Below are positions 23,754 through 35,999 of a stretch of DNA of 64,000 bases, one piece after another (the stretch's first letter is position 1; the number at the start of each line of letters is the position of its first letter). The stretch covers positions 68,682,945-68,746,944 of the forward strand of contig CM075775.1 of the NCBI GenBank assembly GCA_037974665.1, in the 5' to 3' direction. A model generated the notes under the pieces. That model had not been told where the DNA came from. It searched no databases and was given only the letters and a program-made list of their open reading frames with translations. The DNA comes from Ehretia macrophylla (taxonomy: Eukaryota; Streptophyta; Magnoliopsida; Boraginales; Ehretiaceae). A program made the position numbers and the translations under genes.

Positions 23754-23873
23754 GGGTGCGATCATACCCGCACTAATGCACCAGATCCCATGAGAACTAC
23801 GAAGTTAAGCGTGCTTGGGCGACAGTAGTCCTACGATGGATTTCCCCCTGGGAAGTCCTCGTGTTGCACCACC
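23754..23873 (+). rRNA. 5S rRNA: 5S rRNA gene copy 30 (box C destroyed)
   Basis: Changes: A16C, G30A, C39G, C46A, G70C, A77C, G81C, G87A, G89T, A90T, C118A. Box C reads CGATGGATTT. A likely pseudogene of normal length. Confidence 0.88.
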
Positions 23874-24432
23874 TTTTCAATTTTTTTTGCCCTGGTTAAG
23901 GTTGCCAAAATACTTTATCCACCAAATATCTATTACCGAATCGCACAGAACATTGGGCAAGACAACTTCGCTTCACGTAGAGACCGGGCTTGCAAACCGA
24001 GGGCGTAGTGTTTGTGACCAGGTCTCCGTCGTTCCGGTGCCCATAACTTTTGATCCGCAAGGAGTTACCCAGCGCACAGCATACCAGTGCAAAGCTCTCT
24101 GAGAGCTCTACGACAGGGCCAGCTAGCTTTCTCGCTGTGCCCATTTTTGGAGCCCCCAAAATCGAACGTTTTCATCATTTTCAGGCAATTCTTTTTCTTT
24201 TGCACTATTTTTCTATCCCGGATCATACGTCGTGAGCTGTTAAAATGACGACAACCTGACTCGCCGGACATCAGAGGGCCCTACAATGTGTCGATATCAC
24301 GTCTTGTGAGGATGCTGCGTTGTTGAAGCGGATGGGTTGTCGTTAAGCCCACTGGGCCTTTAGAATGGGCCATCTCTCTAGGCTGGGACTGTGAACCGTT
24401 AACACATATAGGAATTGTGCCCTCAACATGAT

Positions 24433-24552
24433 GGGTGCGATCATACTGGCACAAATGCACCGGATCCCATCAGAACTCCGAAGTTAAGCGTGCTTGGGCG
24501 AGAGTAGTACTAGGATGGGTGACCCCCTGGGAAGTCCTCGTGTTGCACCTCC
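24433..24552 (+). rRNA. 5S rRNA: 5S rRNA gene copy 31
   Basis: Changes: C15T, A16G, T21A, C118T. The boxes are intact. Confidence 0.94.
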
Positions 24553-25107
24553 TTTTCATTTTTTTTGCCCTTGTTAGGGTTGCCAAGATACATTATCCAC
24601 CAAATCTCTATTATCGAATAACACGAAACATTGGGCAAGACAACTTCCCTTCACGTAGAGGCTGGGCCCGCAAACCAAGGGCGTAGGGTTTGTGACCAGG
24701 TCTCCGTCACACCGATGCCCATAACTTTTGATCCGTAAGGAGTTACGCGGCGTACAACATACCGTTGCAAAGCTCTCTGCGAGCTCTATGATGGGGGCAG
24801 CCAGCTTGCTCGCTGTGACCATTTTTGGAGCCCAAAATCGAACATTTTCATCAGTTTTAGGCCACGTTTTTCTTTTGCTCTATTTTTCCATCCCGGATCG
24901 TACGTCGTGAGCTGTAAAAAGGACGACAACCTGACTCGCGGGATATCCGATGGCCCTACAACGTGTCGATATCACGTCTTGCGAGGAAGCTGTGTTGTTG
25001 AAGCGAATGGATTGTCGTTAAGCACATTGGGCCTTTTGAATGGGCCATCTCTCTAGGCTGGGACTGTGAACCGTTAATACATGTAGGAATTGTGCCCTCA
25101 ACATGAC

Positions 25108-25184
25108 GGGTATGATCATACCAACACTAATGCATCGGATCCAATCATGGGTGACCCCCTGGGAAGTCCTCGTGTTGCACCCCC
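25108..25184 (+). pseudogene. 5S rRNA: 5S rRNA copy 32, 43-bp internal deletion
   Basis: GATCCAATCA (positions 31-40) joins directly to TGGGTGACC (84 on). Positions 41-83 are lost, and with them box A, the intermediate element and the start of box C. Also G5A, C6T, G17A, C28T, C36A. It cannot be a functional Pol III template. The spacer after it is normal. Confidence 0.95.
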
Positions 25185-25738
25185 TTTTCAATTTTTTTGC
25201 TCTGGTAAGGGTTGCCAAGATACTTTATCCACCAAATCTCTATTACCGAATTGCACGGAACATTGGGCAAGACAACTTCGCTTCACGTAGAGGCCGGGCC
25301 CGCAAACCGATGACGTAGTGTTTGTGACCAGGTCTCCTTCACTCCGGTGCCCATAACTTTTGTTCCGTAAGGAGTTACGCAGCGCATAGCATACCGGTAC
25401 AAAGCTCTTTGAGAGCTCTGCGACGGGGCAGCTAGCTTGCTCGCTGTGCCCATTTTTGGAGCTCAAAATCAAACGTTTTCATCAGTTTCAGGCCATTTTG
25501 TTCTTTTGCTCTATTTTTCCGTCCCGGATCGTACGTCGTGAGCTGTTAAAAGTACGACAACCTGAATCGCGGGACATCAGAGGGCCCTACAACGTTTCGA
25601 TATCACGTCCTGCGAGGATGCTGCATTGTTGAAGCAGATGTGTTGTCGTTAAGCCCATTGTGCCTTTTGAATGGGCCATCTCTCTAGGCTGGGGCTGTGA
25701 ACCGTTAACACATATAGGAATTGTGCTCTCAACATGAT

Positions 25739-25858
25739 GGGTGCGATCATACCAGCACTAATGCACCGGATCCCATCAGAACTCCGAATTTGAGCATGCT
25801 TGGGCGAGAGTAGTACTAGGATGGGTGACCCCCTGGGAAGTCCTCGTGTTGTACCCCT
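25739..25858 (+). rRNA. 5S rRNA: 5S rRNA gene copy 33
   Basis: Changes: G51T, A54G, G58A (all box A), C114T, C120T. It shares the box A pair with copy 22, ten units upstream. Confidence 0.91.
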
Positions 25859-26413
25859 TTTCAATTTTTTTTTCCCTTGTTAGGGTTGCCAAGATACTTT
25901 ATCCAACAAATCTCTATTACCAAATCCCACGAAACATTGGGCAAGACAACTTCGCTCCACGTAGAGGCCGGTACCGCAAACGAGGGCGTAGGGTTTGTGA
26001 CCAGGTCTCCGTCGCTCCGGTGCCCATAACTTTTGATCCGTAAGGAGTTACGCGGCGCACAGCATACCGTTGCAAAGCTCTCTGAGAGCTCCACGACGGG
26101 GGCAGCTAGCTTGCTCGCTGTGCCCCTTTTTGGACTCCAAAATTGAACGTTTTCATCAATTTCTGGCCACTTTTCTTCTTTTGCTCTATTTTTCCGTCCC
26201 AGATCGTACGTCGTGAGCTGTTAAAAGGACGACAACCTGACTCGCGGGACATCAGAGGGCCCTACAACGTGTCGATATCACGTCTTTTAAGGATGCTGCG
26301 TTGTTGAAGCGGATGGGTTTTCGTTAAGCCCATTGGGCCGTTTGAATGGGCCATCTCTCTAGGCTGGGACTGTGAACTGTTAACACATATAGGAATTGTG
26401 CACTCAACATGAC

Positions 26414-26533
26414 AGGTGCGATCATACCAGCACTAATGCATCGGATCCCATCAGAACTCCGAAGTTAAGCGTGCTTGGGCGAGAGTAGTACTAGGATTGG
26501 TGACCCCCTGTGAAGTCCTCGTGTTGCACCCCC
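26414..26533 (+). rRNA. 5S rRNA: 5S rRNA gene copy 34
   Basis: Changes: G1A, C28T, G85T (box C), G98T. First of the units whose downstream spacer reads GGTTTGGGTTGCC (sub-family C). Confidence 0.93.
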
Positions 26534-27090
26534 TTTTCAATTTTTTTTGCCCTGGTTTGGGTTGCCAAGATAGTTTATTCACCAAATCTCTATTACCGAA
26601 TCCCATGGAACATTGGGCAAGACAACTTCGCTTCACGTAGATGCCGGGCCCGCAAACCGAGGGCGTAGGGTTTGTGACCAGGTCTCCGTCGCTCCGGTGC
26701 CCATAACTTTTGATCCGAAAGGAGTTACGCGGCGCACAACATACCGTTGCAAAGCTCTCTGAGAGCTCTACGACGGGGGCATCTAGCTTGCTCCCTGTGC
26801 CCCTTTTTGGAGCCCAAAATTGAACATTTTCATCAGTTTCAGGCCACTTTTCTTCTTTTGCTCTGTTTTTCCGTCCCGGATCGTACGTCGTGAGCTGTTA
26901 AAAGGACGACAACCTGACTCGCCGGACATCAGAAGGCCCTACAATGTGTCGATATCATGCCTTACGAGGATGCTGCGTTGTTGAAGCGGATGGGTTATCG
27001 TTAAGCCCATTGGGCCTTTGGAATAAGCCAGCTCTCTAGGCTGGGACTGTGAACCGTTAACACATGTAGGAATTGTACCCTCAACATGAC

Positions 27091-27210
27091 GGGTGCGATC
27101 ATACCAGCACTAATGCACCGGATCCCATCAGAACTCCGAAGTTAAGCGTGCTTGGGCGAGAGTAGTACTAGGATGGGTGACCCCCTGGGAAGTCCTCGTG
27201 TTGCACCCCC
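27091..27210 (+). rRNA. 5S rRNA: 5S rRNA gene copy 35 (exact window consensus)
   Basis: The 5S rRNA is the small RNA of the large ribosomal subunit, transcribed by Pol III with TFIIIA. All 120 positions match the window consensus. Seen here: GGGTGCGATC at the 5' end pairs with the 3' GTTGCACCC to form the terminal stem; box A (GTTAAGCGTGC, near 50-61), the intermediate element (67-72) and box C (near 79-90, TAGGATGGGTGACC) are intact; five Cs are followed by TTTT. The start is set by this stem and by C at -1. Its upstream TATA-like site is the ATGTAG variant rather than ATATAG. It is the reference for the differences given in the other copies. Confidence 0.98.
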
Positions 27211-27225
27211 TTTTCATTTTTTTTT
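27211..27225 (+). terminator. Pol III terminator (reference unit)
   Basis: TTTT starts at the first base after the gene, followed by CA and a run of nine Ts. Pol III stops at runs of four or more Ts. Almost every copy has this double T-run; exceptions are noted at the copies concerned. Confidence 0.88.
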
Positions 27226-27769
27226 GCCCTGGTTAGGGTTACCAAGATACATTATCCACCGAATCACTAATATCGAATCCCATGGAACATTGGGCAAGAC
27301 AACTTCCCTTCACGTAGAGGCCGGGCCCGCAAACTGAGGGCGTAGGGTTTGTGACCAGGTCTGCGTCGCTCCGATGCCCATAACTTTTTATTCGTAAGGA
27401 GTTACGCGGTGCACAGCATACCGTTGCAAAGCTTTCTCTGAGAGCTCTACGACGGGGGCAGCCAGCTTGCACGCTGTGCCTAATTTTGGAGCACAAAATC
27501 AAACATTTTCATCAGTTTTAGGCAACTTTTGTTCTTTAGCTCTATTTTTCTGTCCTGGATCGTACGTCGTGAGTTGTTAAAAGGACAACAACCTAACTCG
27601 CGGGATATCAGAGGGCCCTACAACATGTCGATATCACGTCTTGCGAGGATACTGCGTTGTTGAAGCGGATGGGTTTTTGGTAAGCCAATTGGGCCTTTTG
27701 AATGGGCCATCTCTCTAGGATGGGACTGTGAACCGTTAACACATATAGGAATTGTGCCCTCAACATGAC

Positions 27770-27889
27770 GGGTGCGATCATACCAGCACTAATGCACTGG
27801 ATCCCATCAGAACTCCGAAGTTAAGCGTGCTTGGGCGAGAGTAGTACTAGGATGGGTGACCCCTTATGAAGTCCTCGTGTTGCACCCCC
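27770..27889 (+). rRNA. 5S rRNA: 5S rRNA gene copy 36
   Basis: Changes: C29T, C95T, G97A, G98T. With copy 35 it forms a two-unit module that recurs at 35201, 39263 and 40619. Confidence 0.94.
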
Positions 27890-28446
27890 TTTTCAATTTT
27901 TTTTGCCCGGGTTTGGGTTGCCAAGATACTTTATCCACCAAATCTCTATTACCGAATACCACGAAACATTGGGCAAGACAACTTCGCTTCACGTAGAGGT
28001 CGGGCACGCTAACCGAGGGCGTAGGGTTTGTGACCAGGTCTCCGTCGCTCTGGTGCCGATAACTTTTGATCCGTAAGGAGTTACGCGGCGCACAGCATAC
28101 TGTTGCAATGCTCTCTGAGAGCTCTACGACGGGGGCAGCTAGCTTGCTCACTGTACCCCTTTTTGGAGCCCAAAATCAAACATTTTCATCAGTTTCAGGC
28201 CACTTTTCTTCTTTTGCTCGGTTTTTGTGTCCCGGATCGTACGTCGTGAGCTGTTAAAAGGACGACAACCTGACTCGCCGAACATCAGAGGGCCCTACAA
28301 CGTGTCAATATAACTTCTTGTGAGAATTCTGCGTTGTTGAAGCAGATGGGTTGTCGTTAAGCCCATTGAGCCGTTTGAATGGGCCATCTCTCTAGGGTGT
28401 GACTGGGAACCGTTAACACATATAGGAATTGTGCCTTCAACATGAC

Positions 28447-28566
28447 GGGTGCGATCATACCAGCACTAATGCACTGGATCCCATGAGAGCTCCGAAGTTA
28501 ACCGTGCTTGGGCGAGAGTAGTACTAGGATGGGTGACCCCCCGAGAAGTCCTTGTGTTGCACCCCC
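28447..28566 (+). rRNA. 5S rRNA: 5S rRNA gene copy 37
   Basis: Changes: C29T, C39G, A43G, G56C (box A), T96C, G98A, C107T. The block C29T, C39G, A43G, G56C is shared with copies 49 and 50, eight to nine kb downstream. Confidence 0.93.
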
Positions 28567-29122
28567 TTTTCATTTTTTTTTGCCCTGGTTAGGGTTGCCA
28601 AGATACATTATCCACCGAATCACTAATATCGAATCCCACGGAACATTGGGCAAGACAACTTCCTTTCTGTAGAGGCCTGGCCCGCGAACCGAGGGCGTAG
28701 GTTTTGTGACCAGGTCTCCGTCGCTCCGATGCCCATAACTTTTGATCCGTAAGGAGTTACGCGGCGCACAGCATACCGTTGCAAAGCTCTCTGAGAGCTC
28801 TACAACAGGGATAGCTAGCTTGCTCGCTCTGCCCATTTTTAGAGCCCAAAATCGAATGTATTCATCAGTTTTAGGCCACCTTTCTTCTTTTTTTCTATTT
28901 TTTCGTCCCAGATCTTACGTCGTGAGCTATTAAAAGGACGACAACCTGACTCGCCGAACTTCAGAGGGCCCTACAACGTGTTGATATCACGTCTTGTGAG
29001 GATGCTGCGTTGTTGAAGCGGATGGGTTATCGTTAAGCCCATTGGGCCTTTTGAATGGGCCATCTCTCTAGGCTGGGACTGTGAACCGTTAACACATATA
29101 GGAATTGTGCTCTCAACATGAT

Positions 29123-29242
29123 GGGTGCGATCATACCAGCACTAATGCACCGGATCCCCTCAGAACTTCGAAGTTAAGCGTGCTTGGGCGAGAGTAGTAC
29201 TAGGATGGGTGACCCCTTTTGATGTCCTCGTGTTACACCCCC
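29123..29242 (+). rRNA. 5S rRNA: 5S rRNA gene copy 38
   Basis: Changes: A37C, C46T, C95T, G97T, G98T, A101T, G113A. Confidence 0.92.
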
Positions 29243-29799
29243 TTTTCAATTTTTTTTGCCCTGGTTTGGGTTGCCAAGATACTTTATCCACCAAATCTCA
29301 ATTACCGAATCCCACGGAACATTAGGCATGACAACTTCGTTTCACGTAGAGGTCGGGCACGCAAATCGAGGGACGAGGGTTTGTGACCAAGTCTGCGTCG
29401 CTCCGGTGCCGATAACTTTTGATCCGTAAGGAGTTACGCGACGCACAGCATACTGTTGCAAAGCTCTCTGAGAGCTCCACGACGGGGGCAGCTAGCATGC
29501 TCGCCGTGCCCCTTTTTGGAGCCCAAAATCGAACATTTTCATCTGTTTCAGGCCACTTTTCTTCCTTTGCTCTATTTTTTCATCCCGGATCGTACGTCGT
29601 GAGCTGTTAAAAGGACGACAAACTGACTCACCGGACATCAGAGGCCCCTACAACGTGTCGATATCACGTCTTGCGAGGATGCTGCGTTGTTGAAGCGGAT
29701 GGGTTGTCGTTAAGCCCATTGAGCCTTTTGAATGGGCCATATCTCTAGGCTAGGACTGTGAACCGTTAACACATATAGGAATTGTGCCCTCAACATGAC

Positions 29800-29919
29800 G
29801 GGTGCGATCATACCAGCACTAATGCACCGGATCCCATTAGAGCTCCGAAGTTAAGCGTGCTTGGGCGAGAGTGGTACTAGGATGGGTGACCCCCCGGGAA
29901 TTCCTTGTGTTGCACCCCC
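29800..29919 (+). rRNA. 5S rRNA: 5S rRNA gene copy 39
   Basis: Changes: C39T, A43G, A74G, T96C, G102T, C107T. Confidence 0.93.
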
Positions 29920-30475
29920 TTTTCATTTTTTTTTGCCCTGGTTAGGGTTGCCAAGATACATTATCCACCAAATCTCTAATATCGAATCCCACGGAACATT
30001 GGACAAGACAACTTCCCTTCTGTAGAGGCTGGGCCCGCGAACTGAGGGCGTAGGTTTTATGACCACGTCTCCGTCGCTCCGATGCCCATAACTTTTGATC
30101 CGTAAGGAGTTACGCAGCGCACAGCATACCGTTGCAAAGATCTTTGAGAGCTCTACAACAGGGGCAGCTAGCTTGCCCGCTTTGCCAATTTTTGGAGCCA
30201 AAAATCGAACATTTTCATCAGTTTTAGGCAACTTTTGTTCTTTTACTCTATTTTTCCGTCCCGGATCGTACGTCGTGAGCAGTTAAAAGGACGACAACCT
30301 GACTCGCGGGACATCAGAGGGCCCTACAACGTGTCGATATCACGTCTTGCGAGGACGCTGCGTTGCTGAAGCGGATGAGTTTTCGTTAAGCCCATTGGGC
30401 CTTTTGAATGGGCCATCTCTCTAGGCTGGGACTATGAACCGTTAACACATATAGGAATTGTGCCCTCAACATGAC

Positions 30476-30595
30476 GGGTGCGATCGTATGAGCACTAATG
30501 CATCGGATGCCATTAGAACTCCGAAGTTAAACGTGCTTGGGCGAGAGTAGTACTAGGATGGGTCACCCCCTGTGAAGTCCTCGTGTTGCACCCGC
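30476..30595 (+). rRNA. 5S rRNA: 5S rRNA gene copy 40 (sub-family D)
   Basis: Changes: A11G, C14T, C15G, C28T, C34G, C39T, G56A, G89C, G98T, C119G. It shares nine of these with copy 44, four units on. Box C carries the sub-family mark G89C. Confidence 0.9.
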
Positions 30596-31152
30596 ATTTC
30601 AATTTTTTTTTCCCTGGTTTGGGTTGACAAGATACTTTATCCACCAAATCTCTATTACCGAATCCCATGTAACATTGGGCAAGACAACTTCGCTTCACGT
30701 AGAAGCCGGGCTCGTAAACCGAGGGCGTAGGGTTTGTGACCAGGTCTCCGTAACTCCAGTGCCCATAACTTTTGATCCGTAAGAAGTTACGCGGCGCACA
30801 ACATACCGTTGCAAAGGACTTTGAGAGCTCTACGATGGGGGCAGCTAGCTTGCTCCCTGTACCCCGTTTTGGAGCCCAAAATTGAACATTTTCTTCAGTT
30901 TCAGGCCACTTTTCTTCTTTTGCTCTCGTTTTCCGTCCCGAATAATACGTCGTGAGCTATTAAAAGGACGACAACCTGACTCGCCGTACATCAGAGGTCC
31001 CTACAACGTGTCGATATCACGTCTTGTGAGGATGCTGCGTTGTTCAAGCGGATGGGTTTTCGTTAAGCCCATTGAGCCTTTTGAATTGGCCATCTCTCTA
31101 GGCTGGGACTGTGAACTGTTAACACATACAGGAATTGTGCTCTCAACATGAT

Positions 31153-31272
31153 GGGTGCGATCATACCAGCACTAATGCACCGTATCCCATCAGAACTCCG
31201 AAGTTAAGCTTGCTTGGGTGAGAGTAGTACAAGGATGGGTGACCCCTTGGGAAGTCCTCGTGTTGTACCCCC
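31153..31272 (+). rRNA. 5S rRNA: 5S rRNA gene copy 41
   Basis: Changes: G31T, G58T, C67T, T79A, C95T, C114T. C67T with T79A and C95T recurs in copy 46, five units on, together with a matching spacer. Confidence 0.92.
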
Positions 31273-31829
31273 TTTTCATTTTTTTTTGCCCTGGTTAGGG
31301 TTGCCAAGATTCATTATCCACCAAATCTCTAATATCGAATCCCACAGAACATTGGGCAAGACAACTTCCGTTCACGTAGAGGCCGGGCCCGCAAACCGAC
31401 GGCGTAGGGTTTGTGACCATGTCTCCGTCGCTCCGTTGCCCATAACTTTTTATTCGTAAGGAATTATGCGGCGCACAGCATACCGTTGCAAAGCTCTTTG
31501 AGAGCTCTACGACGGGGGCAGCCAACTTGCTAGCTTTGCCCATTTTTGGAGCCCAAAATCGATCATTTTCATTAGTTTCAGGCCACTTTTGTTCTTTTGC
31601 TCTATTTTTTCGTCCCGGATCGTACGTCGTGAGCTGTTAAAAGGACAACAACCTGACTCGCGGGACATCAGAGGGCCCTATAATGTGTCGATATCACGTC
31701 TTGCGAGGATGCTGCGTTGTTAAAGCGGATGGGTTTTCGTTAAGCCCATTGGGCCTTTTGAATGGGACATCTCTCTAGGCTGTGACTGTGAACCGTTAAC
31801 AAATGTAGGAATTATGCCCTCAACATGAC

Positions 31830-31949
31830 GGGTGCGATCATACCAGCACTAATGCACCAGATCTCATTAGAACTCCGAAGTTAAACGTGCTTGGGCGAGA
31901 GTAGTACTAGGATGGGTGACCCCCTGGGAAGTCCTCGTGTTGCACCCCC
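31830..31949 (+). rRNA. 5S rRNA: 5S rRNA gene copy 42
   Basis: Changes: G30A, C35T, C39T, G56A. All are transitions. Confidence 0.94.
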
Positions 31950-32506
31950 TTTTCATTTTTTTTTGCCCTGGTTAGAGTTGCCAAGATACATTATCCACCA
32001 AATCTCTAATATCGAATCCCACGGAACATTGGGCAAGACAACTTCCCTTCAAGTAGAGGCCGGGCCCGCAAACTGAGGGCGTAGGGTTTGTGACCAGGTC
32101 TCCGTTGCTCCGATGCCCATAACTTTTGATTCGTAAGGAGTTACGCGGCGCACAACATACCGTTGCAAAGCTCTTTAAGAGCTCTACGACGGGGGCACCC
32201 AACTTGCTCGCTTTGCCCATTTTTGGAGCCCAAAATCGATCATTTTCATTAGTTTCAGGCCACTTTTGTTCTTTTGCCCTATTTTTCCATACCGGATCGT
32301 ACGTCATGAGTTGTTAAAAGGACAATAACCTGACTCGCGGGACATCAGAGGGCCCTACAATGTGTCGATATCACGTCTTGCGAGGATGCTGCGTTGTTGA
32401 AACAGATGGGTTTTTGTTAAGCCCATTGGGCCTTTTGAATGGGCCATCTCTCTAGGCTGTGACTGTGAACCGTTAACAAATGTAGAAATTGTGCCCTCAA
32501 CATGAC

Positions 32507-32626
32507 GGGTGCGATCGTACCAGCACTAATGCACCGGATCCCATCAGAACTCCGAAGTTAAGCGTGCTTGGGCGAGAGTAGTACTACGATGGGTGACCCC
32601 CTCGGAAGTCCTTGTGTTGCACCCCC
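32507..32626 (+). rRNA. 5S rRNA: 5S rRNA gene copy 43
   Basis: Changes: A11G, G81C (box C), G97C, C107T. The upstream TATA-like site reads AATGTAGA. Confidence 0.93.
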
Positions 32627-33184
32627 TTTTAAATTTTTTTTTGCCCTGGTTAGGGTTGCCAAGATACTTTATCCACCAAATCTCTAATATCGAATCCCAT
32701 GGAACATTGGGCAAGACAACTTCCCTTCACATAGAGGCCGGGCCAGCAAACTGAGGGCGTAGGGGTTGTGACCAGGTCTCCGTCCCTCCCATGCCCATAA
32801 CTTTCGATTCGTAAGGAGTTACGCGGCGCACAACATACCGTTGCAAAGCTTTCTGAGAGCTCTACAACAGGGGTAGCTAGCTTGCTCGCTGTGCCCATTT
32901 TTGGAGCCCAAAATCGAACATTTTCATCAGTTTCAGGAAACTTTTGTTCTTTTACTCTATTTTTCCGTCCCGGATCGTACGTCGTGAGTTGTTAAAAGGA
33001 CGACAACCTGACTTGCGGGACATCAGAGGGCCCTACAACATGTCGATATCACGTCTTGTGAGGACGCTGCATTGTTGAAGTGGATGGGTTTTCGTTAAGC
33101 CCATTGGGCCTTTTGAATGGGCCATCTCTCTAGGCTGGGACTGTGAACCGTTAACACATATAGGAATTGTGCCCTCAACATGAC

Positions 33185-33304
33185 GGGTGCGATCGTATGA
33201 GCACTAATGCATCGGATGCCATCAGAACTACGAAGGTAAACGTGCTTGGGCGAGAGCAGTACTAGGATGGGTCACCCCCTGTGAAGTCCTCGTGTTGTAC
33301 CCGC
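33185..33304 (+). rRNA. 5S rRNA: 5S rRNA gene copy 44 (sub-family D, degenerate)
   Basis: Changes: A11G, C14T, C15G, C28T, C34G, C46A, T52G, G56A, T73C, G89C, G98T, C114T, C119G. The most altered full-length copy, with two hits in box A and one in box C. Confidence 0.88.
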
Positions 33305-33843
33305 TTTTCAATTTTTTTTGCTCTGGTTTGGGTTGGCAAGATACTTTATCCACCAAATCTCTATTACCGAATCCCAAGGAACATTAGGCAAGACAACTTC
33401 GCTTCACGTAGACGCCGGGCTCGCAAGCCGAGGGTGTAGGGTTTGTGACCAGGTCTCCGTAGCTCCGGTGCCCATAACTTTTGATCCGTAAGAAGTTACG
33501 CGGCGCGCAACATACCGTTGCATACCTCACTAAGAGCTCTACTACGGGGGCTGCTAGCTTGCTCCCAGTGCCCCTTTTTGGAGGCCAAAATTGAACATTT
33601 TCATTTGTTTCAGGCCATTTTTCTTCTTTTGCTCTGTTTTTCCATCCCGAATCGTATGTCGTGAGCTATTAAAAGGACGACAACCTGACTCGCCGGACAT
33701 CAGAGGGCCCTACAATGTGTCGATATCACGTCTTGTGAGGATGCTGCGTTGTTGAAGCTGATGGGTTGTCCTTAAGCCCATTGATCCCTTTGAATAGGCC
33801 ATTTCTCCGTTAACACATATAGCAATTGTGTCCTCAACATGAC

Positions 33844-33963
33844 GGATGCGATCATACCAGAACTAATGCACCGGATCCCATCAGAACTCGGAAGTTAAGC
33901 GTGCTTGGGTGAGAGTAGTACTAGGATGGGTCACCCCCTGTGAAGTCCTCGTGTTGCACCCAG
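33844..33963 (+). rRNA. 5S rRNA: 5S rRNA gene copy 45 (sub-family D)
   Basis: Changes: G3A, C18A, C47G, C67T, G89C, G98T, C119A, C120G. The spacer just upstream lacks about 19 bp, which shortens this period to 659 bp. Confidence 0.9.
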
Positions 33964-34520
33964 TTTTCAATTTTTTTTGACGTGGTTTGGGTTGACAAGA
34001 TACTTTATCCACCAAATCTCTATTACCGAATCCCACGGAACATTGGACAAGACAACTTCGCTTCACGTAGAGGCCGGGCTCGTAAACCGAGGGCGTAGGG
34101 TTTGTGACCAAGTCTCTGTCGCTCCGGTGCCCATAAATTTTGATCCATAAGGAGTTATACGGCGCACAGCATACCGTTGCAAAGGACTCTGAGAGCTCAA
34201 CGACGGGGGCAGCTAGTTTGCTCCCTGTGCCCTTTTTTGGAGCCCAAAATTGATCATTTTCATCAGTTTCAGGCCACTTTTCTTCTTTTGCTCTATTTTT
34301 ATCTCCGGGATCGTACGTCGTGAGCTGTTAAAAGGACGACAACCTGACTCGCCGTACATCAGAGGGCCCTACAACTCATCGATATCACGTCTTGTGAGGA
34401 TGCTGCGTTGTTGAAGCGGATGGGTTGTCGTTAAGCCTATTGGGCCTTTCGAATGGGCCATCTTTCTGGGCTGGGACTGTGAACCGTCAACACATAAGGG
34501 ATTTGCGCACTCAACATGAT

Positions 34521-34640
34521 GTGTGCGATCACACCATCACTAATGCATCGGATCCCATCAGAACTCCGAAGTTAAGCATGCTTGGGTGAGAGTAGTACAA
34601 GGATGGGTGACCCCTTGGGAAGTCCTTGTGTTGCACCCCC
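34521..34640 (+). rRNA. 5S rRNA: 5S rRNA gene copy 46
   Basis: Changes: G2T, T12C, G17T, C28T, G58A, C67T, T79A, C95T, C107T. Six Cs precede the T-run. Its spacer matches that of copy 41. Confidence 0.91.
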
Positions 34641-35200
34641 CTTTTCATTTTTTTTATGCCCTGGTTAGGGTTTCCAAGATTCATTATCCACCAAATCTCT
34701 AATATCGAATCCCACAGAACATTGGGCAAGACAACTTCCCTTCACGTAGAGGCTGGCCCCGCAAACCGACGGCGGAGGGGTTGTGGCCAGGTCTCCGATG
34801 CTCCGATGCCCATAACTTTTGATTCGAAAGGAGTTACGCGGCGCACAGCATACCGTTGCAAAGCTCTTTGAGAGCTCTATGACGGGGGCAGCCAACTTGC
34901 TCGCTTTGCCCATTTTTGGAGCACAAAATCGATCATTTTCATTAGTTTCAGGCCACTTTTGTTCTTTTGCTCTATTTTTTTCGTCCCGGATCGTACGTCG
35001 TGAGCTGTTAAAAGGACAACAACCTGACTCGCGGGATATCAGAGGGCCCTATAATGTGTCGATATCACGTCTTGCAAGGATGCTGCGTTGTTGAAGCGGA
35101 TGGGATTTCGTTAAGCCCATTGGGCCTTTTGAATTGGACATCTCTCTAGGCTGGGACTGTGAACCGTTAACAAATGTAGGAATTGTGACCTCAACATAAC

Positions 35201-35320
35201 GGGTGCGATCATACCAGAACTAATGCACCGGATCTCATCAGAACTCCGAAGTTAAGCATGCTTCGGCGAGAGTAGTACTAGGATGGGTGACCCCCTGGGA
35301 AGTCCTCGTGTTGCACCCCC
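35201..35320 (+). rRNA. 5S rRNA: 5S rRNA gene copy 47
   Basis: Changes: C18A, C35T, G58A, G64C. The spacer has the CTTTCTCTGAGAGCTC palindrome variant (sub-family B2). The base at -3 is A (ATAAC). Confidence 0.94.
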
Positions 35321-35879
35321 TTTTCATTTTTTTTTACCCTGGTTAGAGTTGCCAAGATACATTATCCACCAAATCTCTAATATCGAATCCCACGGAACAT
35401 TGGGCAAGACAACTTCCCTTCACGTAGAGGCCGGGCCCACAAACTGAGGGCATAGGGTTTGTGACCAGGTCTCCGTCGCTCCGATGCCCATAACTTTTGA
35501 TCCTTAATGAGTTACGCGGCTCAGAGCATACCATTGCAAAGCTTTCTCTGAGAGCTCTACTATGAGGGTAGCCAGCTTGCTCGCTGTACCCATCTTTGGA
35601 GCCCAAAATTGAACGTTTTCGTCTGTTTCAGGCCACTTTTGTTCTTTTGCTCTATTTTTATGTCCCGAATCGTACGTCGTGAGCTGTTAAAAGGACGACA
35701 ACCTGACTCGCGGGACATCTGAGGTCCCTACAATGTGTCGATATCACGTCTTGTGAGGATGCTGTGTTGTTGAAGCGGATGGGTTTTTGTTAAGCGAATT
35801 GGGCCTTTTGAATGGGCCATCTCTCTATGCTGGGACTGTGAACCGTTAACACATATAGGAATTGTGCCCGCAACATGAC

Positions 35880-35999
35880 GGGTGCGATCATACCAGCACT
35901 AATGCACCGGATCCCATCAGAACTCCGAAGTTAACCGTGCTTGGGCGAAAGTAGTACTAGGATGGGTGACCCCTTGTGAAGTCCTCATGTTGCACCTCC
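35880..35999 (+). rRNA. 5S rRNA: 5S rRNA gene copy 48
   Basis: Changes: G56C, G70A, C95T, G98T, G108A, C118T. It follows a B2 unit, as copy 36 does. Confidence 0.93.
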
